Source of the DNA: Pseudomonas viridiflava
GTDB taxonomy: Bacteria; Pseudomonadota; Gammaproteobacteria; Pseudomonadales; Pseudomonadaceae
DNA length: 51,305 nt
NCBI RefSeq assembly: GCF_900580865.1
Contig: NZ_UTBZ01000129.1
Coordinates: 1-51,305 of the forward strand
Direction of reading: 5' to 3'
The translations under genes were made by a program, and so were the position numbers. Positions within the stretch are counted from its first letter, which is position 1. Every line of letters starts with the position of its first letter. Positions 25,162-34,322 of the stretch are shown here, piece after piece. A model generated the notes under the pieces. That model did no database searches. It was not told where the DNA came from and worked only from the letters and a program-made list of their open reading frames with translations.

Positions 25162-26334
25162 TCAGGCGGGAACCACCGCTTCGGATAGTCCGAGAAACCG
25201 GCACAACTCCTCACGCTTGGCCAACGCATCGCGCCGCCCCAGATCAATCAACTCGCTGCAATACCCCGCCTCGAACAGCAGATAACTCAACACCCCTGCC
25301 CCACTGGTCTTGGTCGCCCCCGGCCCGCGCAAGAACAAACGCAACGCCGCCGGCAATTCCTGGCGATGCCGCGCGGCAATCTCGTCGATCGGCTGACTCG
25401 GCGAAATCACCAACACCTCCACCGGTGCCACACCCAACTCGCGCGTCGGCGTGCCGGCGGGCATCAAGTGGCTGAACTGGTTGAGACGCTGGAGCAACTC
25501 GATGTCGCTCTCGAGGCTGTCAATAAACGTGCTGTTGAGCATGTGCCCGCCAATCTGCGCCAGCGTCGGCTGTTGCCCCGTGTAGGCGCGCTCCAGCGGC
25601 TGCTGCGGATCAAACCCGCGCGGGTTGCCGCTGACGCCGACCACCAGCACCCGGCTCGCGCCCAAATGCAATGCCGGGCTGATCGGTGCTGATTGCCGCA
25701 CGGCGCCGTCACCGAAATATTCATCACCGATTTTCACCGGCGCGAACAACAACGGAATCGCCGAACTCGCCAGCAAGTGATCCACCGACAATTGCGTCGG
25801 CACACCAATGCGCCGATGCCGCAACCACGCATCGATCGTGCCGCCGCCCTGATAGAACGTCACCGCTTGCCCCGACTCATAGCCGAACGCAGTCACCGCC
25901 ACCGCGTGCAATTGCTTGCGCGCAATCGATTCGGCGATGCCGGGCATGTGCAGTTTTTCATTGAGCAGTTCGCGCAGCGGCGAACTGTTGAGCAGTGCCA
26001 CCGGCAGTTGCCGACCAAGGCCAAGCAGGCTGTGGCTGACAAAGCGGCTGGCCTGACGGATAACCCCGGGCCAGTCACTGCGCAGCACGCGATGGCTGCG
26101 AAAGCCTTGCCAGAACAAGGTGAGACGTTCGATGGCGGCGCGAAAATCCGTGGCACCACTGGCAAGGCTGACCGCATTGATCGCCCCGGCCGAGGTGCCG
26201 ACGATCACCGGAAACGGATTGTCGGCGCCCAACGGCAACAATTCGGCAATCGCCGCCAGCACCCCCACCTGATACGCCGCCCGAGCCCCGCCGCCGGAAA
26301 GAATCAAACCTGTAACCGGTTCAGCTGGGCTCAT
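25162..26334 (-). CDS. Patatin-like phospholipase
   Basis: This 390-residue serine lipase/acyl hydrolase of the patatin family has all three catalytic elements: the oxyanion loop LSGGGARAAYQVG near residue 12, the nucleophile elbow GTSAG (about 46-50), and the DGA catalytic aspartate in YFGDGAVRQ. It lacks a signal peptide and is probably cytoplasmic or membrane-peripheral. It lies 33 bp downstream of the lipid A acyltransferase gene on the same strand, so the two may be an operon. Its lipid substrate is unknown. Confidence 0.9.
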   Translation of the reverse strand: MSPAEPVTGLILSGGGARAAYQVGVLAAIAELLPLGADNPFPVIVGTSAGAINAVSLASGATDFRAAIERLTLFWQGFRSHRVLRSDWPGVIRQASRFVSHSLLGLGRQLPVALLNSSPLRELLNEKLHMPGIAESIARKQLHAVAVTAFGYESGQAVTFYQGGGTIDAWLRHRRIGVPTQLSVDHLLASSAIPLLFAPVKIGDEYFGDGAVRQSAPISPALHLGASRVLVVGVSGNPRGFDPQQPLERAYTGQQPTLAQIGGHMLNSTFIDSLESDIELLQRLNQFSHLMPAGTPTRELGVAPVEVLVISPSQPIDEIAARHRQELPAALRLFLRGPGATKTSGAGVLSYLLFEAGYCSELIDLGRRDALAKREELCRFLGLSEAVVPA

Positions 26335-26367
26335 CGCAACACTCCATGGTGCTTGTCAGTGATTGGT

Positions 26368-27300
26368 TCAGCGGCGTTTGGCGTACAACTTCGGCTCGCC
26401 CGGTGGGCGGCTCTTGAAGCGACGGTGCGCCCACAGATATTGCTCGGGGCAGGCGCGCAAGGCGCTCTCGACCCACTGATTGATGCGGATGCAGTCAGCC
26501 TCTTCGGTTTCGCCTGGGAAATCTTCCAGCGGCGGATGAATCGCCAAGCGATAACCGCTACCGTCAGCCAGACGCTCTTGGGTGAACGGCACGACCAACG
26601 CCTTGCCGAGACGGGCGAATTTCGTCGTCGCCGTCACTGTCGCTGCCTGAATGCCGAACAGCGGCACGAAGATGCTCTGCTTGGCGCCGTAGTCCTGATC
26701 CGGTGCGTACCAGATCGCGCGACCGGAACGCAGTAGCTTGAGCATGCCACGCACGTCGTCACGCTCCACCGCCAGCGAGTCGAGGTTGTGCCGCTCGCGA
26801 CCCTGACGCTGAACATAGTCAAACAGCGGATTCTTGTGCTCGCGGTACATGCCATCGATGGTGTGCTGCTGACCGAGCAGCGCCGCGCCGATTTCCAGCG
26901 TGGTGAAATGCGCTGCCATCAGAATCACGCCTTTGCCTTCGCGCTGGGCCTTTTGCAAATGCTCCAGGCCTTCAACGTGGGCCAGCCTGGCCAGACGCTC
27001 GCGCGACCACCACCAGCTCATGGCCATTTCAAAAAAGGCGATGCCGGTGGAGGCGAAATTCTCCTTGAGCAGACGTTTGCGCTCGGCGGCGGATTTTTCC
27101 GGGAAGCACAGTTCAAGATTGCGCTTGGCAATGCGCCGCCGGTCGCCGGCCACGCGATACATCAGCGCGCCCAAAACTCGACCGATGGTCAGCAACGCCG
27201 GATACGGCAACTGCACGATCAGCCATAAAAGCCCCAGACCGCACCAGAGCGGCCAGAAGCGTGGCGATAAAAATGCTTTTCGAAAACGCGGGCGATCCAT
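26368..27300 (-). CDS. htrB: Lipid A biosynthesis acyltransferase (LpxL/HtrB family)
   Basis: This 310-residue inner-membrane acyltransferase adds a secondary acyl chain to lipid A. An N-terminal anchor (about residues 15-45) precedes the catalytic HX4E motif in AAHFTTLE (about 130-137). Other family blocks are RNLELCFPE, GMYREHKNPLFD, YAPDQDYG and a C-terminal WAHRRFKSRP. The ATG at 27300 (MDRPRFRKAF) is preferred; earlier in-frame starts run into the minC promoter. It is divergent from minC, as I recall for other pseudomonads. Confidence 0.92.
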   Translation of the reverse strand: MDRPRFRKAFLSPRFWPLWCGLGLLWLIVQLPYPALLTIGRVLGALMYRVAGDRRRIAKRNLELCFPEKSAAERKRLLKENFASTGIAFFEMAMSWWWSRERLARLAHVEGLEHLQKAQREGKGVILMAAHFTTLEIGAALLGQQHTIDGMYREHKNPLFDYVQRQGRERHNLDSLAVERDDVRGMLKLLRSGRAIWYAPDQDYGAKQSIFVPLFGIQAATVTATTKFARLGKALVVPFTQERLADGSGYRLAIHPPLEDFPGETEEADCIRINQWVESALRACPEQYLWAHRRFKSRPPGEPKLYAKRR

Positions 27301-27417
27301 TAAAGCTTCCGTAAATACAGTGGCCGCGCATTCTACATCGTTCGACCCGGCTTGCGGCTCGCGGGCGTTCTCGTTATAAGTCTCGGCACTTTTAGTGACA
27401 AGCCGTTGTATGCCGAC

Positions 27418-28155
27418 ATGAGCCAAACCGAACCGTTAGACCAAGATCCCGTATTCCAGCTCAAGGGCAGCATGCTGGCCATTACTGTGCTGGAACTGGC
27501 CCGTAACGACCTCGAAAGCCTCGATCGGCAATTGGCCGCCAAAGTCGCCCAGGCGCCGAACTTCTTCAGCAACGCGCCGCTGGTTCTGGCGCTGGACAAA
27601 CTGCCGCCGAGCGAAGGCGCCGTCGATCTGCCGGGCCTGATGCGCGTCTGCCGTCAACATGGCCTGCGTACCCTGGCGATTCGCGCCAGCCGCATTGAAG
27701 ACATCGCCGCCGCCATCGCCATCGACATCCCCGTGCTACCGCCGTCGGGCGCCCGTGAACGGCCGCTGGAAATGGCCGAGCCCGAAGTCAAAAAGAAGCC
27801 GGAAAAACCACCTGAGCCGACCGTCAAACCGACCCGCGTCATCACCACGCCAGTACGTGGTGGACAACAGATATACGCGCAGGGTGGCGATCTGGTCGTG
27901 GTGTCCTCGGTCAGTCCGGGGGCGGAACTTCTCGCCGATGGCAACATCCATGTATACGGCCCGATGCGTGGCCGTGCGCTGGCCGGCGTGAAGGGTGACA
28001 CCAAGGCACGGATTTTCTGTCAGCAATTGAGCGCTGAACTGATCTCCATCGCCGGTCATTACAAGGTCTCCGAAGATTTGCGTCGCGACCCTATGTGGGG
28101 CTCGGGCGTACAGGTCAGCCTGTCGGGCGACGTGTTGAACATCATTCGGCTTTAA
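27418..28155 (+). CDS. minC: Septum-site inhibitor MinC
   Basis: This 245-residue inhibitor of FtsZ polymerisation acts with MinD to block division at the poles. The N-terminal FtsZ-binding domain (about 10-110) is followed by a Lys/Pro/Glu-rich linker (about 120-140) and the C-terminal beta-helix domain with GGQQIYAQGGDLVVVSSVSP and ADGNIHVYGPMRGRALAG, which binds MinD. ATG 27418 is preferred over 27352, which overlaps the divergent promoter region. It is followed by a 169-bp gap and minD. Confidence 0.96.
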   Translation: MSQTEPLDQDPVFQLKGSMLAITVLELARNDLESLDRQLAAKVAQAPNFFSNAPLVLALDKLPPSEGAVDLPGLMRVCRQHGLRTLAIRASRIEDIAAAIAIDIPVLPPSGARERPLEMAEPEVKKKPEKPPEPTVKPTRVITTPVRGGQQIYAQGGDLVVVSSVSPGAELLADGNIHVYGPMRGRALAGVKGDTKARIFCQQLSAELISIAGHYKVSEDLRRDPMWGSGVQVSLSGDVLNIIRL

Positions 28156-28324
28156 CGGATACTGCCGCATTTTCCAAGCATCTCTAAAACGTAGCGAAAA
28201 CGGCTCAAACGAAGTAGGAAAAAGGCTCAACGCCGAATTCCAGCCAAGGCTGTCCGACTGCAGTAGTTTTCAAGAGATGTTTTTCAGGGGCTAAAAAGTC
28301 CTTCTTCCTTAGGGGTGAAACACC

Positions 28325-29137
28325 TTGGCCAAGATTCTCGTGGTTACATCCGGCAAGGGTGGTGTGGGTAAGACCACCACCAGCGCCGCTATCGGTACCG
28401 GCCTCGCACTGCGCGGCCACAAAACAGTGATCGTCGACTTCGACGTGGGCTTGCGTAACCTTGACCTGATCATGGGTTGCGAGCGCCGCGTGGTGTATGA
28501 CTTCGTCAACGTGGTCAACGGCGAAGCCAACCTGCAACAGGCATTGATCAAAGACAAGCGCCTGGAAAACCTCTACGTACTGGCCGCCAGTCAGACTCGC
28601 GACAAAGACGCGCTGACTGTCGAAGGCGTGGAAAAAGTCCTGATGGAGCTCAAGGAACAATTCGAGTTCGTCGTCTGCGACTCCCCGGCCGGCATCGAAA
28701 AAGGTGCTCACCTGGCCATGTACTTCGCTGATGAAGCGATCGTCGTGACCAACCCGGAAGTGTCCTCGGTACGAGATTCGGACCGCATGCTCGGCCTGCT
28801 GGCGAGCAAATCGCGTCGCGCTGAACGTGGCGAAGACCCGATCAAGGAACACCTGCTGATCACTCGCTACCATCCAGAGCGTGTTGAAAAGGGCGAAATG
28901 CTTGGCGTTGAAGACGTCAAGGAAATCCTCTCGGTAACGCTGCTGGGCGTGATCCCGGAGTCCCAAGCGGTGCTGAAGGCATCCAACCAGGGTGTACCGG
29001 TGATTCTCGACGACCAGAGCGATGCCGGTCAGGCGTACAGCGATACCGTCGACCGTTTGCTGGGCAAAGAAAAAGCCCACCGTTTCCTCGATGTCGAGAA
29101 GAAGGGATTCTTCGAGCGCCTGTTTGGAGGTAGGTAA
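28325..29137 (+). CDS. minD: Septum-site ATPase MinD
   Basis: This 270-residue membrane-cycling ATPase recruits MinC and is released by MinE. The deviant Walker A motif is KGGVGKTT near residue 11, and switch regions include DFDVGLRNLDLIMG and CDSPAGIEKGA. The C-terminal amphipathic helix FFERLFGG targets the membrane. The start is TTG 28325 (MAKILVVTSG), the only sensible start for the family. Its TAA overlaps the minE ATG by one base. Confidence 0.97.
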   Translation: MAKILVVTSGKGGVGKTTTSAAIGTGLALRGHKTVIVDFDVGLRNLDLIMGCERRVVYDFVNVVNGEANLQQALIKDKRLENLYVLAASQTRDKDALTVEGVEKVLMELKEQFEFVVCDSPAGIEKGAHLAMYFADEAIVVTNPEVSSVRDSDRMLGLLASKSRRAERGEDPIKEHLLITRYHPERVEKGEMLGVEDVKEILSVTLLGVIPESQAVLKASNQGVPVILDDQSDAGQAYSDTVDRLLGKEKAHRFLDVEKKGFFERLFGGR

Positions 29138-29391
29138 TGAACCTTTTTGACTTCTTTCGTGCCAACAAAAAGCCAAGCACCGCCTCGGTAGCGAAAGAGC
29201 GTCTACAGATCATCGTGGCGCATGAGCGCGGCCAGCGGAGCACGCCGGATTACTTGCCAGCCTTGCAGAAGGAACTGGTCGACGTGATCCGCAAGTACGT
29301 CAACATCGGCAACGACGACGTACATGTTGCACTGGAAAGCCAGGGCAGTTGCTCGATTCTGGAACTCAATATCACCCTGCCCGATCGCTGA
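29137..29391 (+). CDS. minE: Cell division topological factor MinE
   Basis: This 84-residue protein stimulates MinD ATPase and drives pole-to-pole oscillation. It begins MNLFDFFRANKKPSTASVAKERL, with the membrane-binding tip and the MinD-contact helix (RLQIIVAHER), followed by the C-terminal dimer domain YLPALQKELVDVIRKYV. It overlaps minD by one base and is translationally coupled to it. Confidence 0.97.
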   Translation: MNLFDFFRANKKPSTASVAKERLQIIVAHERGQRSTPDYLPALQKELVDVIRKYVNIGNDDVHVALESQGSCSILELNITLPDR

Positions 29392-29435
29392 GTCGATTTG
29401 GCAGTCGCTACGGCGGCTCGGACTATTGATGCTTG

Positions 29436-29508
29436 TGTAGGAGCTGCCGAAGGCTGCGATCTTTTGATCTTCAAAGTCAAAAGATCGCAGCCTTCGGCAG
29501 CTCCTACA
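29436..29508. repeat. Long inverted repeat (TGTAGGAGCTGCCG family), copy 2
   Basis: Near-perfect arms of about 32 nt run inward to a 9-nt loop, 45 bp after minE. The arms match the copies at 19436 and 31707. It may form the transcript end for the min operon. Confidence 0.88.
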
Positions 29509-29560
29509 GGGTTATCAGCAGTTCCGAGCCGCCGTTGGCATTTGTTACGAGGCTGTTTTA

Positions 29561-30196
29561 ATGCCGCTGTCCAACATCCACATCATTCATCAGGACGCCG
29601 CCGTACTGGTGGTGAACAAACCGACATTGCTGCTCTCGGTGCCCGGTCGCGCCGACGACAACAAGGATTGCCTGATTACCCGTTTGCAGGAAAACGGCTA
29701 CCCGGAAGCGCGCATCGTCCATCGCCTGGACTGGGAAACCTCCGGCATCATTTTGCTCGCCCGCGACGCCGACACGCATCGCGAACTATCGCGCCAGTTT
29801 CACGACCGCGAAACCGAAAAGGCCTACACCGCTTTGGCCTGGGGTCAGCCGGAACTCGACAGCGGCAGCATCGACTTGCCTTTGCGCTACGATCCGCCGA
29901 CCAAACCGCGCCACGTGGTTGATCACGAATTCGGCAAGCATGCGCTGACCTTCTGGCGTGTGCTGGAGCGTTGCAGCGACTGGTGTCGAGTTGAGCTGAC
30001 ACCGATCACTGGCCGTTCGCATCAGTTGCGCGTGCACATGCTGTCGATCGGGCATCCGCTGCTCGGTGACGGGCTCTATGCCCACGAGCAGGCTCTGGCG
30101 GCATGGCCACGCCTGTGCCTGCACGCGAGCATGCTCAGTTTCACCCACCCGCAAACCGGCGAACGCCTGCGCTTCGAGTGCCCCGCCCCGTTCTGA
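29561..30196 (+). CDS. RluA-family pseudouridine synthase
   Basis: This 211-residue enzyme converts uridine to pseudouridine in rRNA and/or tRNA. The catalytic aspartate is in HRLDWETSGIILLA (near residue 57), with the C-terminal TGRSHQLRVHM and HPLLGDGLYA motifs of the RluA group. It has no S4 domain, like RluA. ATG 29561 has a weak ribosome site. Position after minE supports orthology to the rluA-type gene at this place in other Pseudomonas; the exact target uridine is not shown. Confidence 0.9.
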   Translation: MPLSNIHIIHQDAAVLVVNKPTLLLSVPGRADDNKDCLITRLQENGYPEARIVHRLDWETSGIILLARDADTHRELSRQFHDRETEKAYTALAWGQPELDSGSIDLPLRYDPPTKPRHVVDHEFGKHALTFWRVLERCSDWCRVELTPITGRSHQLRVHMLSIGHPLLGDGLYAHEQALAAWPRLCLHASMLSFTHPQTGERLRFECPAPF

Positions 30197-30213
30197 CAAA
30201 CCACACTGCCCCC

Positions 30214-30305
30214 CTGTGGGAGCGAGCCTGCTCGCGAAAGCAATCGATCAGTCGACATTAATGTTGAATGTAATACCGCTTTCGCGAGCAAGCTCGCTCC
30301 CACAG
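30214..30305. repeat. REPIN
   Basis: Two inverted REP units enclose a 42-nt spacer containing CAGTCGACATTAATGTTG. Nearly the same spacer occurs in the REPIN at 38427 and, reversed, near 90-115 and 23011-23036. Confidence 0.88.
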
Positions 30306-30394
30306 TTTTTTGCATGCATTTCAAGACCGCATGTCATGCCCCAAGCTTCAAGCCGATGCGTTAAACTCCCGCCCATTGCTGTCTGGAGTTTCTT

Positions 30395-31684
30395 ATGCGC
30401 GAAGAGTTGAACCAAGGCCTGATCGACTTTCTCAAGGCCTCCCCTACCCCGTTCCACGCCACTGCCAGTCTGGTGCAGCGTCTGGAGGCTGCCGGTTTCG
30501 TGCGCCTCGACGAGCGCGAGCCATGGACCACCGAGCCTAACGGCCGCTATTACGTCACCCGTAACGACTCCTCGATTGTCGCGATCAAAATGGGCCGCAC
30601 TTCGCCACTGCACGGCGGCATCCGCCTGGTCGGCGCGCACACCGATAGCCCGTGCCTGCGGGTCAAGCCGCAACCGGAACTGCAGCGTCAGGGCTTCTGG
30701 CAACTCGGCGTTGAAGTTTACGGCGGCGCCCTGCTGGCACCGTGGTTCGACCGTGATCTGTCGCTGGCCGGCCGCGTGACCTTCCGCCGCGACGGCAAAG
30801 TCGAGAGCCAGTTGATCGACTTCAAAGCGCCGATCGCCATCATTCCCAACCTGGCGATTCACCTCAACCGTGAAGCCAATCAAGGCTGGGCGATCAATGC
30901 GCAGACTGAACTGCCGCCGATCCTCGCGCAGTTTGCCGGTGACGAGCGCGTCGATTTCCGCGCCGTGCTTACCGATCAACTGGCCCGCGAACATGGCTTG
31001 AACGCCGACGTGGTGCTCGATTACGAGCTGAGTTTCTACGACACGCAAAGTGCTGCAGTCATCGGCCTGAATGGCGACTTCATTGCCGGCGCGCGCCTCG
31101 ACAACCTGCTGTCGTGCTACGCCGGCCTGCAAGCCTTGCTCACTGCCGAAACCGACGAAACCTGCGTATTGGTGTGCAACGACCACGAAGAGGTCGGCTC
31201 CTGCTCGGCCTGCGGTGCCGATGGCCCGATGCTCGAACAGACCCTGCGTCGTCTGCTGCCGGAAGGTGACGAGTTCGTCCGCACCATCCAGAAATCCCTG
31301 CTGGTCTCGGCCGACAACGCCCACGGCGTGCACCCCAACTACGCAGAAAAGCACGACGCCAACCACGGCCCGAAACTCAACGCCGGCCCGGTGATCAAGG
31401 TCAACAGCAACCAGCGCTACGCCACCAACAGCGAAACCGCCGGCTTCTTCCGCCATCTGTGCATGGCCGAAGAAGTGCCAGTGCAAAGCTTCGTGGTGCG
31501 CAGCGACATGGGCTGTGGCTCGACCATCGGCCCGATCACCGCCAGCCACCTCGGTGTGCGCACCGTCGATATCGGCCTGCCGACCTTCGCCATGCACTCG
31601 ATCCGCGAACTGTGCGGCAGCCATGATTTGGCGCATCTGGTCAAAGTGCTCAGCGCGTTCTACGCCTGCCGCGAGTTGCCGTAA
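30395..31684 (+). CDS. apeB: M18-family aminopeptidase
   Basis: This 429-residue dinuclear zinc aminopeptidase of family M18 (aspartyl aminopeptidase type) is probably a cytosolic oligomer that removes N-terminal residues from peptides. Metal and catalytic motifs are VGAHTDSPCLRVKP (about 86-99), NDHEEVGSCSACGADGP (about 261-277) and the C-terminal GPITASHLGVRTVDIG with MHSIRE. ATG 30395 follows CTGGAG. Length and gene order match Pseudomonas apeB. Confidence 0.92.
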   Translation: MREELNQGLIDFLKASPTPFHATASLVQRLEAAGFVRLDEREPWTTEPNGRYYVTRNDSSIVAIKMGRTSPLHGGIRLVGAHTDSPCLRVKPQPELQRQGFWQLGVEVYGGALLAPWFDRDLSLAGRVTFRRDGKVESQLIDFKAPIAIIPNLAIHLNREANQGWAINAQTELPPILAQFAGDERVDFRAVLTDQLAREHGLNADVVLDYELSFYDTQSAAVIGLNGDFIAGARLDNLLSCYAGLQALLTAETDETCVLVCNDHEEVGSCSACGADGPMLEQTLRRLLPEGDEFVRTIQKSLLVSADNAHGVHPNYAEKHDANHGPKLNAGPVIKVNSNQRYATNSETAGFFRHLCMAEEVPVQSFVVRSDMGCGSTIGPITASHLGVRTVDIGLPTFAMHSIRELCGSHDLAHLVKVLSAFYACRELP

Positions 31685-31706
31685 CCATTCGGGACCACTT
31701 GTTCCA

Positions 31707-31783
31707 TGTAGGAGCTGCCGAAGGCTGCGATCTTTTGATTTTGTTTTTAAGGTCAAAAGATCGCAGCCTTCGGCAGCTCCTAC
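31707..31783. repeat. Long inverted repeat (TGTAGGAGCTGCCG family), copy 3
   Basis: Same arms as the copies at 19436 and 29436, around a longer T-rich loop (TTTTGTTTTTAAGG). It lies 22 bp after apeB. Confidence 0.88.
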
Positions 31784-31850
31784 TCAGGTCAATACCGGTC
31801 GGCAGAAACCGACCTAGACTTACATCATTCATTTCGACAAGGCAGTCTCC

Positions 31851-32027
31851 ATGATCTCGATGTCTTCGTTCCACGCCATGCTCATTCCGATTCTGAGCGG
31901 AATGATCCTGCTGGCCATCGGCTTCAACTTCCGTGACAAGAACGCCGGCGTGTTCGCCATGTGGATCGGCATGCTCACGATCCTCGCCACCGTGGTCTAC
32001 AAGATCCTCGCCAAACTCAACGAATAA
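31851..32027 (+). CDS. Small two-helix membrane protein
   Basis: A 58-residue reading frame runs from ATG 31851 to TAA 32027. It encodes two hydrophobic helices, about residues 10-26 (MLIPILSGMILLAIGF) and 33-52 (GVFAMWIGMLTILATVVYKI). A charged turn (NFRDKNAG) separates them and KLNE forms the tail. AAGG lies upstream. Codon use looks like a real gene. It may be cotranscribed with the downstream MscS-type channel 78 bp away. Function unknown. Confidence 0.65.
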   Translation: MISMSSFHAMLIPILSGMILLAIGFNFRDKNAGVFAMWIGMLTILATVVYKILAKLNE

Positions 32028-32104
32028 ATCCGCGCTCGGCTCGCATTGCTTTAGTGGGCCTCGTACACTCCAGCGAATCCGCCCCTTGCGAGGTTGACCG
32101 CCTA

Positions 32105-34258
32105 GTGTTCGCTCGTCTTTTTGCTTTGCCCAGTCTGTTCCTCGTCTGCCTGATGACGCTGCTGCCGCTGGCCCCCGCCCACGCGGTCGGTTTGCCCGGT
32201 CTGCTCAACACCAACAAAGCCCAGCCCGAAGCGCAGGAACCGCTTGGCCAGTCCCTCGACGAAGTCATCAAGTCGCTGGAAAACGACAAGCAACGCGCAC
32301 AGTTGCTGACCGACCTGAAGAAGCTGCGCGACGCCACCAAAAAGGCTCAGGCCAGCCCCGAAGAAGGCGTGCTGGGCTTGATCGGCGGCACCCTGTCCAA
32401 CTTCGAAAAACAATTTACCGGCGCCGACAGCCCGCTCAACCGCTGGGGCAACGAGTTCGATCTGGCCAAGGACGAACTGAGCGCGATGATGCTGCCGGCC
32501 AACGAGTGGCTGCCGATCATCTTCGGCTTCGCCATGATCCTCGCAGTGTGGAGCCTGCTTGCCGCCGCGCTGATCTGGCTCGGTCACCGCGTGCGCATGC
32601 GCTTCGGCCTTACCGAAGAACTGCCGCAACACCCCAGAGCCCTCGACATGCTGCGCTTCGCTTTGCGCAAGCTCGGGCCATGGCTGATCGCCTTGGTGAT
32701 GACCGTCTACATGAGCTATGCCCTGCCGTCGTCACTGGGCAAAAGCCTGGCGATGGTGCTCGCCTATGCGCTGGTGGTCGGCACCTGTTTCTCGGCGATC
32801 TGCGTGATCGCGTTTTCCCTGCTCGACGGCCCGCACCGCCATCGCGCGCTGTACATCCTGCGTCATCAGGCGTTTCGGCCGCTGTGGCTGATCGGCAGCT
32901 TCGCCGCGTTCGGTGAGGCGCTGAACGACCCACGCCTGATCGAAAGCCTCGGCGTGCATCTGGCGCACTCCGCCGCCACTATCGCCAATGTCCTCGCGGC
33001 ACTGTCGACCGGCCTGTTTATCCTGCGTTTTCGCCGTCCGATCGCGCACCTGATTCGCAACCAGCCGCTGTCACGACGTCTGACCCGCCGCGCCCTCAGC
33101 GACACCATCGAAATCCTCGGCACCTTCTGGTACGTGCCGGCGCTGGTGCTGGTCGGCATCTCGCTGTTCGCCACCTTCGTTTCGGCCGGCGACACCAGCA
33201 CTGCCTTGCGCCAGTCGCTGATCTGCACCGTGCTGCTGGTGATGTGCATGGTGATCAACGGCCTCGTGCGCCGCCACTCACTGAAACCGCAACGCGGACC
33301 GAAACGCCACGCGCTGTACTCCGAACGCCTGAAAAACTTCTTCTACACCCTCGCGCACCTAGTGGTCTGGCTGGTCTTTATCGAACTCGGCCTGCGAGTG
33401 TGGGGCCAGTCACTGATCGGTTTCGCCGAGGGCGAAGGGCATGATGTCAGCGTCAAACTGTTCAGCCTGATCGGCACACTGATTTTCTCTTGGCTGATCT
33501 GGATTCTCGCCGACACCGCCGTGCATCACGCCCTCACCCGCTCGCGCAAAGGTCTGGCGAATGCCCGTGCGCAAACGATGATGCCGCTGATCCGCAACGT
33601 GCTGTTCGTGGCGATTTTCATCATTGCGCTGATCGTCGCGCTGGCGAACATGGGCATGAACGTCACGCCACTGCTGGCCGGTGCCGGTGTAATCGGTCTG
33701 GCCATCGGTTTCGGTGCGCAATCGCTGGTCGCGGACTTGATTACCGGCCTGTTCATCATCATCGAAGACTCGCTGGCCATCGATGACTACGTCGACGTCG
33801 GCGGCCACCTCGGCACCGTCGAAGGCCTGACCATCCGCACCGTGCGCCTGCGCGACATCGACGGCATCGTCCACACCATCCCGTTCAGCGAAATCAAAAG
33901 CATCAAGAACTACTCACGGGAATTCGGCTACGCGATCTTCCGCGTCGCAGTGCCGTACAACATGGAAATCGACGACGCGATCAAACTGATGCGCGAAGTC
34001 GGCCAGAAGATGCGCACCGATCCGTTGCAGCGGCGCAACATCTGGTCGCCGCTGGAGATTCAGGGTGTCGAAAGCTTCGAGTCCGGCAGCGCGATTCTGC
34101 GCGCACGCTTCAAGACCGCACCGATCAAACAGTGGGAAGTGTCCCGGGCGTTCAACCTGTCGCTCAAACGCCATCTCGACGAAGCCGGGCTCGATCTGGC
34201 AACGCCGCGCATGAGCGTGCAAGTGATCACTGCCGGTGGCGGTCAGCCGAAGGAATAG
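32105..34258 (+). CDS. Large MscS-family mechanosensitive channel (YbiO-like)
   Basis: This inner-membrane channel of about 717 residues opens under membrane tension. A signal peptide (ending near LAPAHA) leads into a periplasmic, partly coiled region, then about ten hydrophobic segments. The MscS pore core is near residue 515 on: LLAGAGVIGLAIGFGAQSLV for the pore helix, then the beta-domain with YVDVGGHLGTVEGLTIRTVRLR. Length and layout resemble E. coli YbiO more than small MscS. I chose GTG 32105, which gives the signal peptide directly at the N-terminus; earlier in-frame starts overlap the small membrane gene. Confidence 0.85.
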   Translation: MFARLFALPSLFLVCLMTLLPLAPAHAVGLPGLLNTNKAQPEAQEPLGQSLDEVIKSLENDKQRAQLLTDLKKLRDATKKAQASPEEGVLGLIGGTLSNFEKQFTGADSPLNRWGNEFDLAKDELSAMMLPANEWLPIIFGFAMILAVWSLLAAALIWLGHRVRMRFGLTEELPQHPRALDMLRFALRKLGPWLIALVMTVYMSYALPSSLGKSLAMVLAYALVVGTCFSAICVIAFSLLDGPHRHRALYILRHQAFRPLWLIGSFAAFGEALNDPRLIESLGVHLAHSAATIANVLAALSTGLFILRFRRPIAHLIRNQPLSRRLTRRALSDTIEILGTFWYVPALVLVGISLFATFVSAGDTSTALRQSLICTVLLVMCMVINGLVRRHSLKPQRGPKRHALYSERLKNFFYTLAHLVVWLVFIELGLRVWGQSLIGFAEGEGHDVSVKLFSLIGTLIFSWLIWILADTAVHHALTRSRKGLANARAQTMMPLIRNVLFVAIFIIALIVALANMGMNVTPLLAGAGVIGLAIGFGAQSLVADLITGLFIIIEDSLAIDDYVDVGGHLGTVEGLTIRTVRLRDIDGIVHTIPFSEIKSIKNYSREFGYAIFRVAVPYNMEIDDAIKLMREVGQKMRTDPLQRRNIWSPLEIQGVESFESGSAILRARFKTAPIKQWEVSRAFNLSLKRHLDEAGLDLATPRMSVQVITAGGGQPKE

Positions 34259-34322
34259 CACTCAGGCGCGCGGTTGCAGTCACAGGCAGGAAAGCCCGAC
34301 AACAATAATCAAGGAGAGACCG

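Noticed and set aside
30248..31756. 502-codon open frame on the minus strand
   Set aside because: Antisense to apeB and running through two intergenic repeats; not protein-like.
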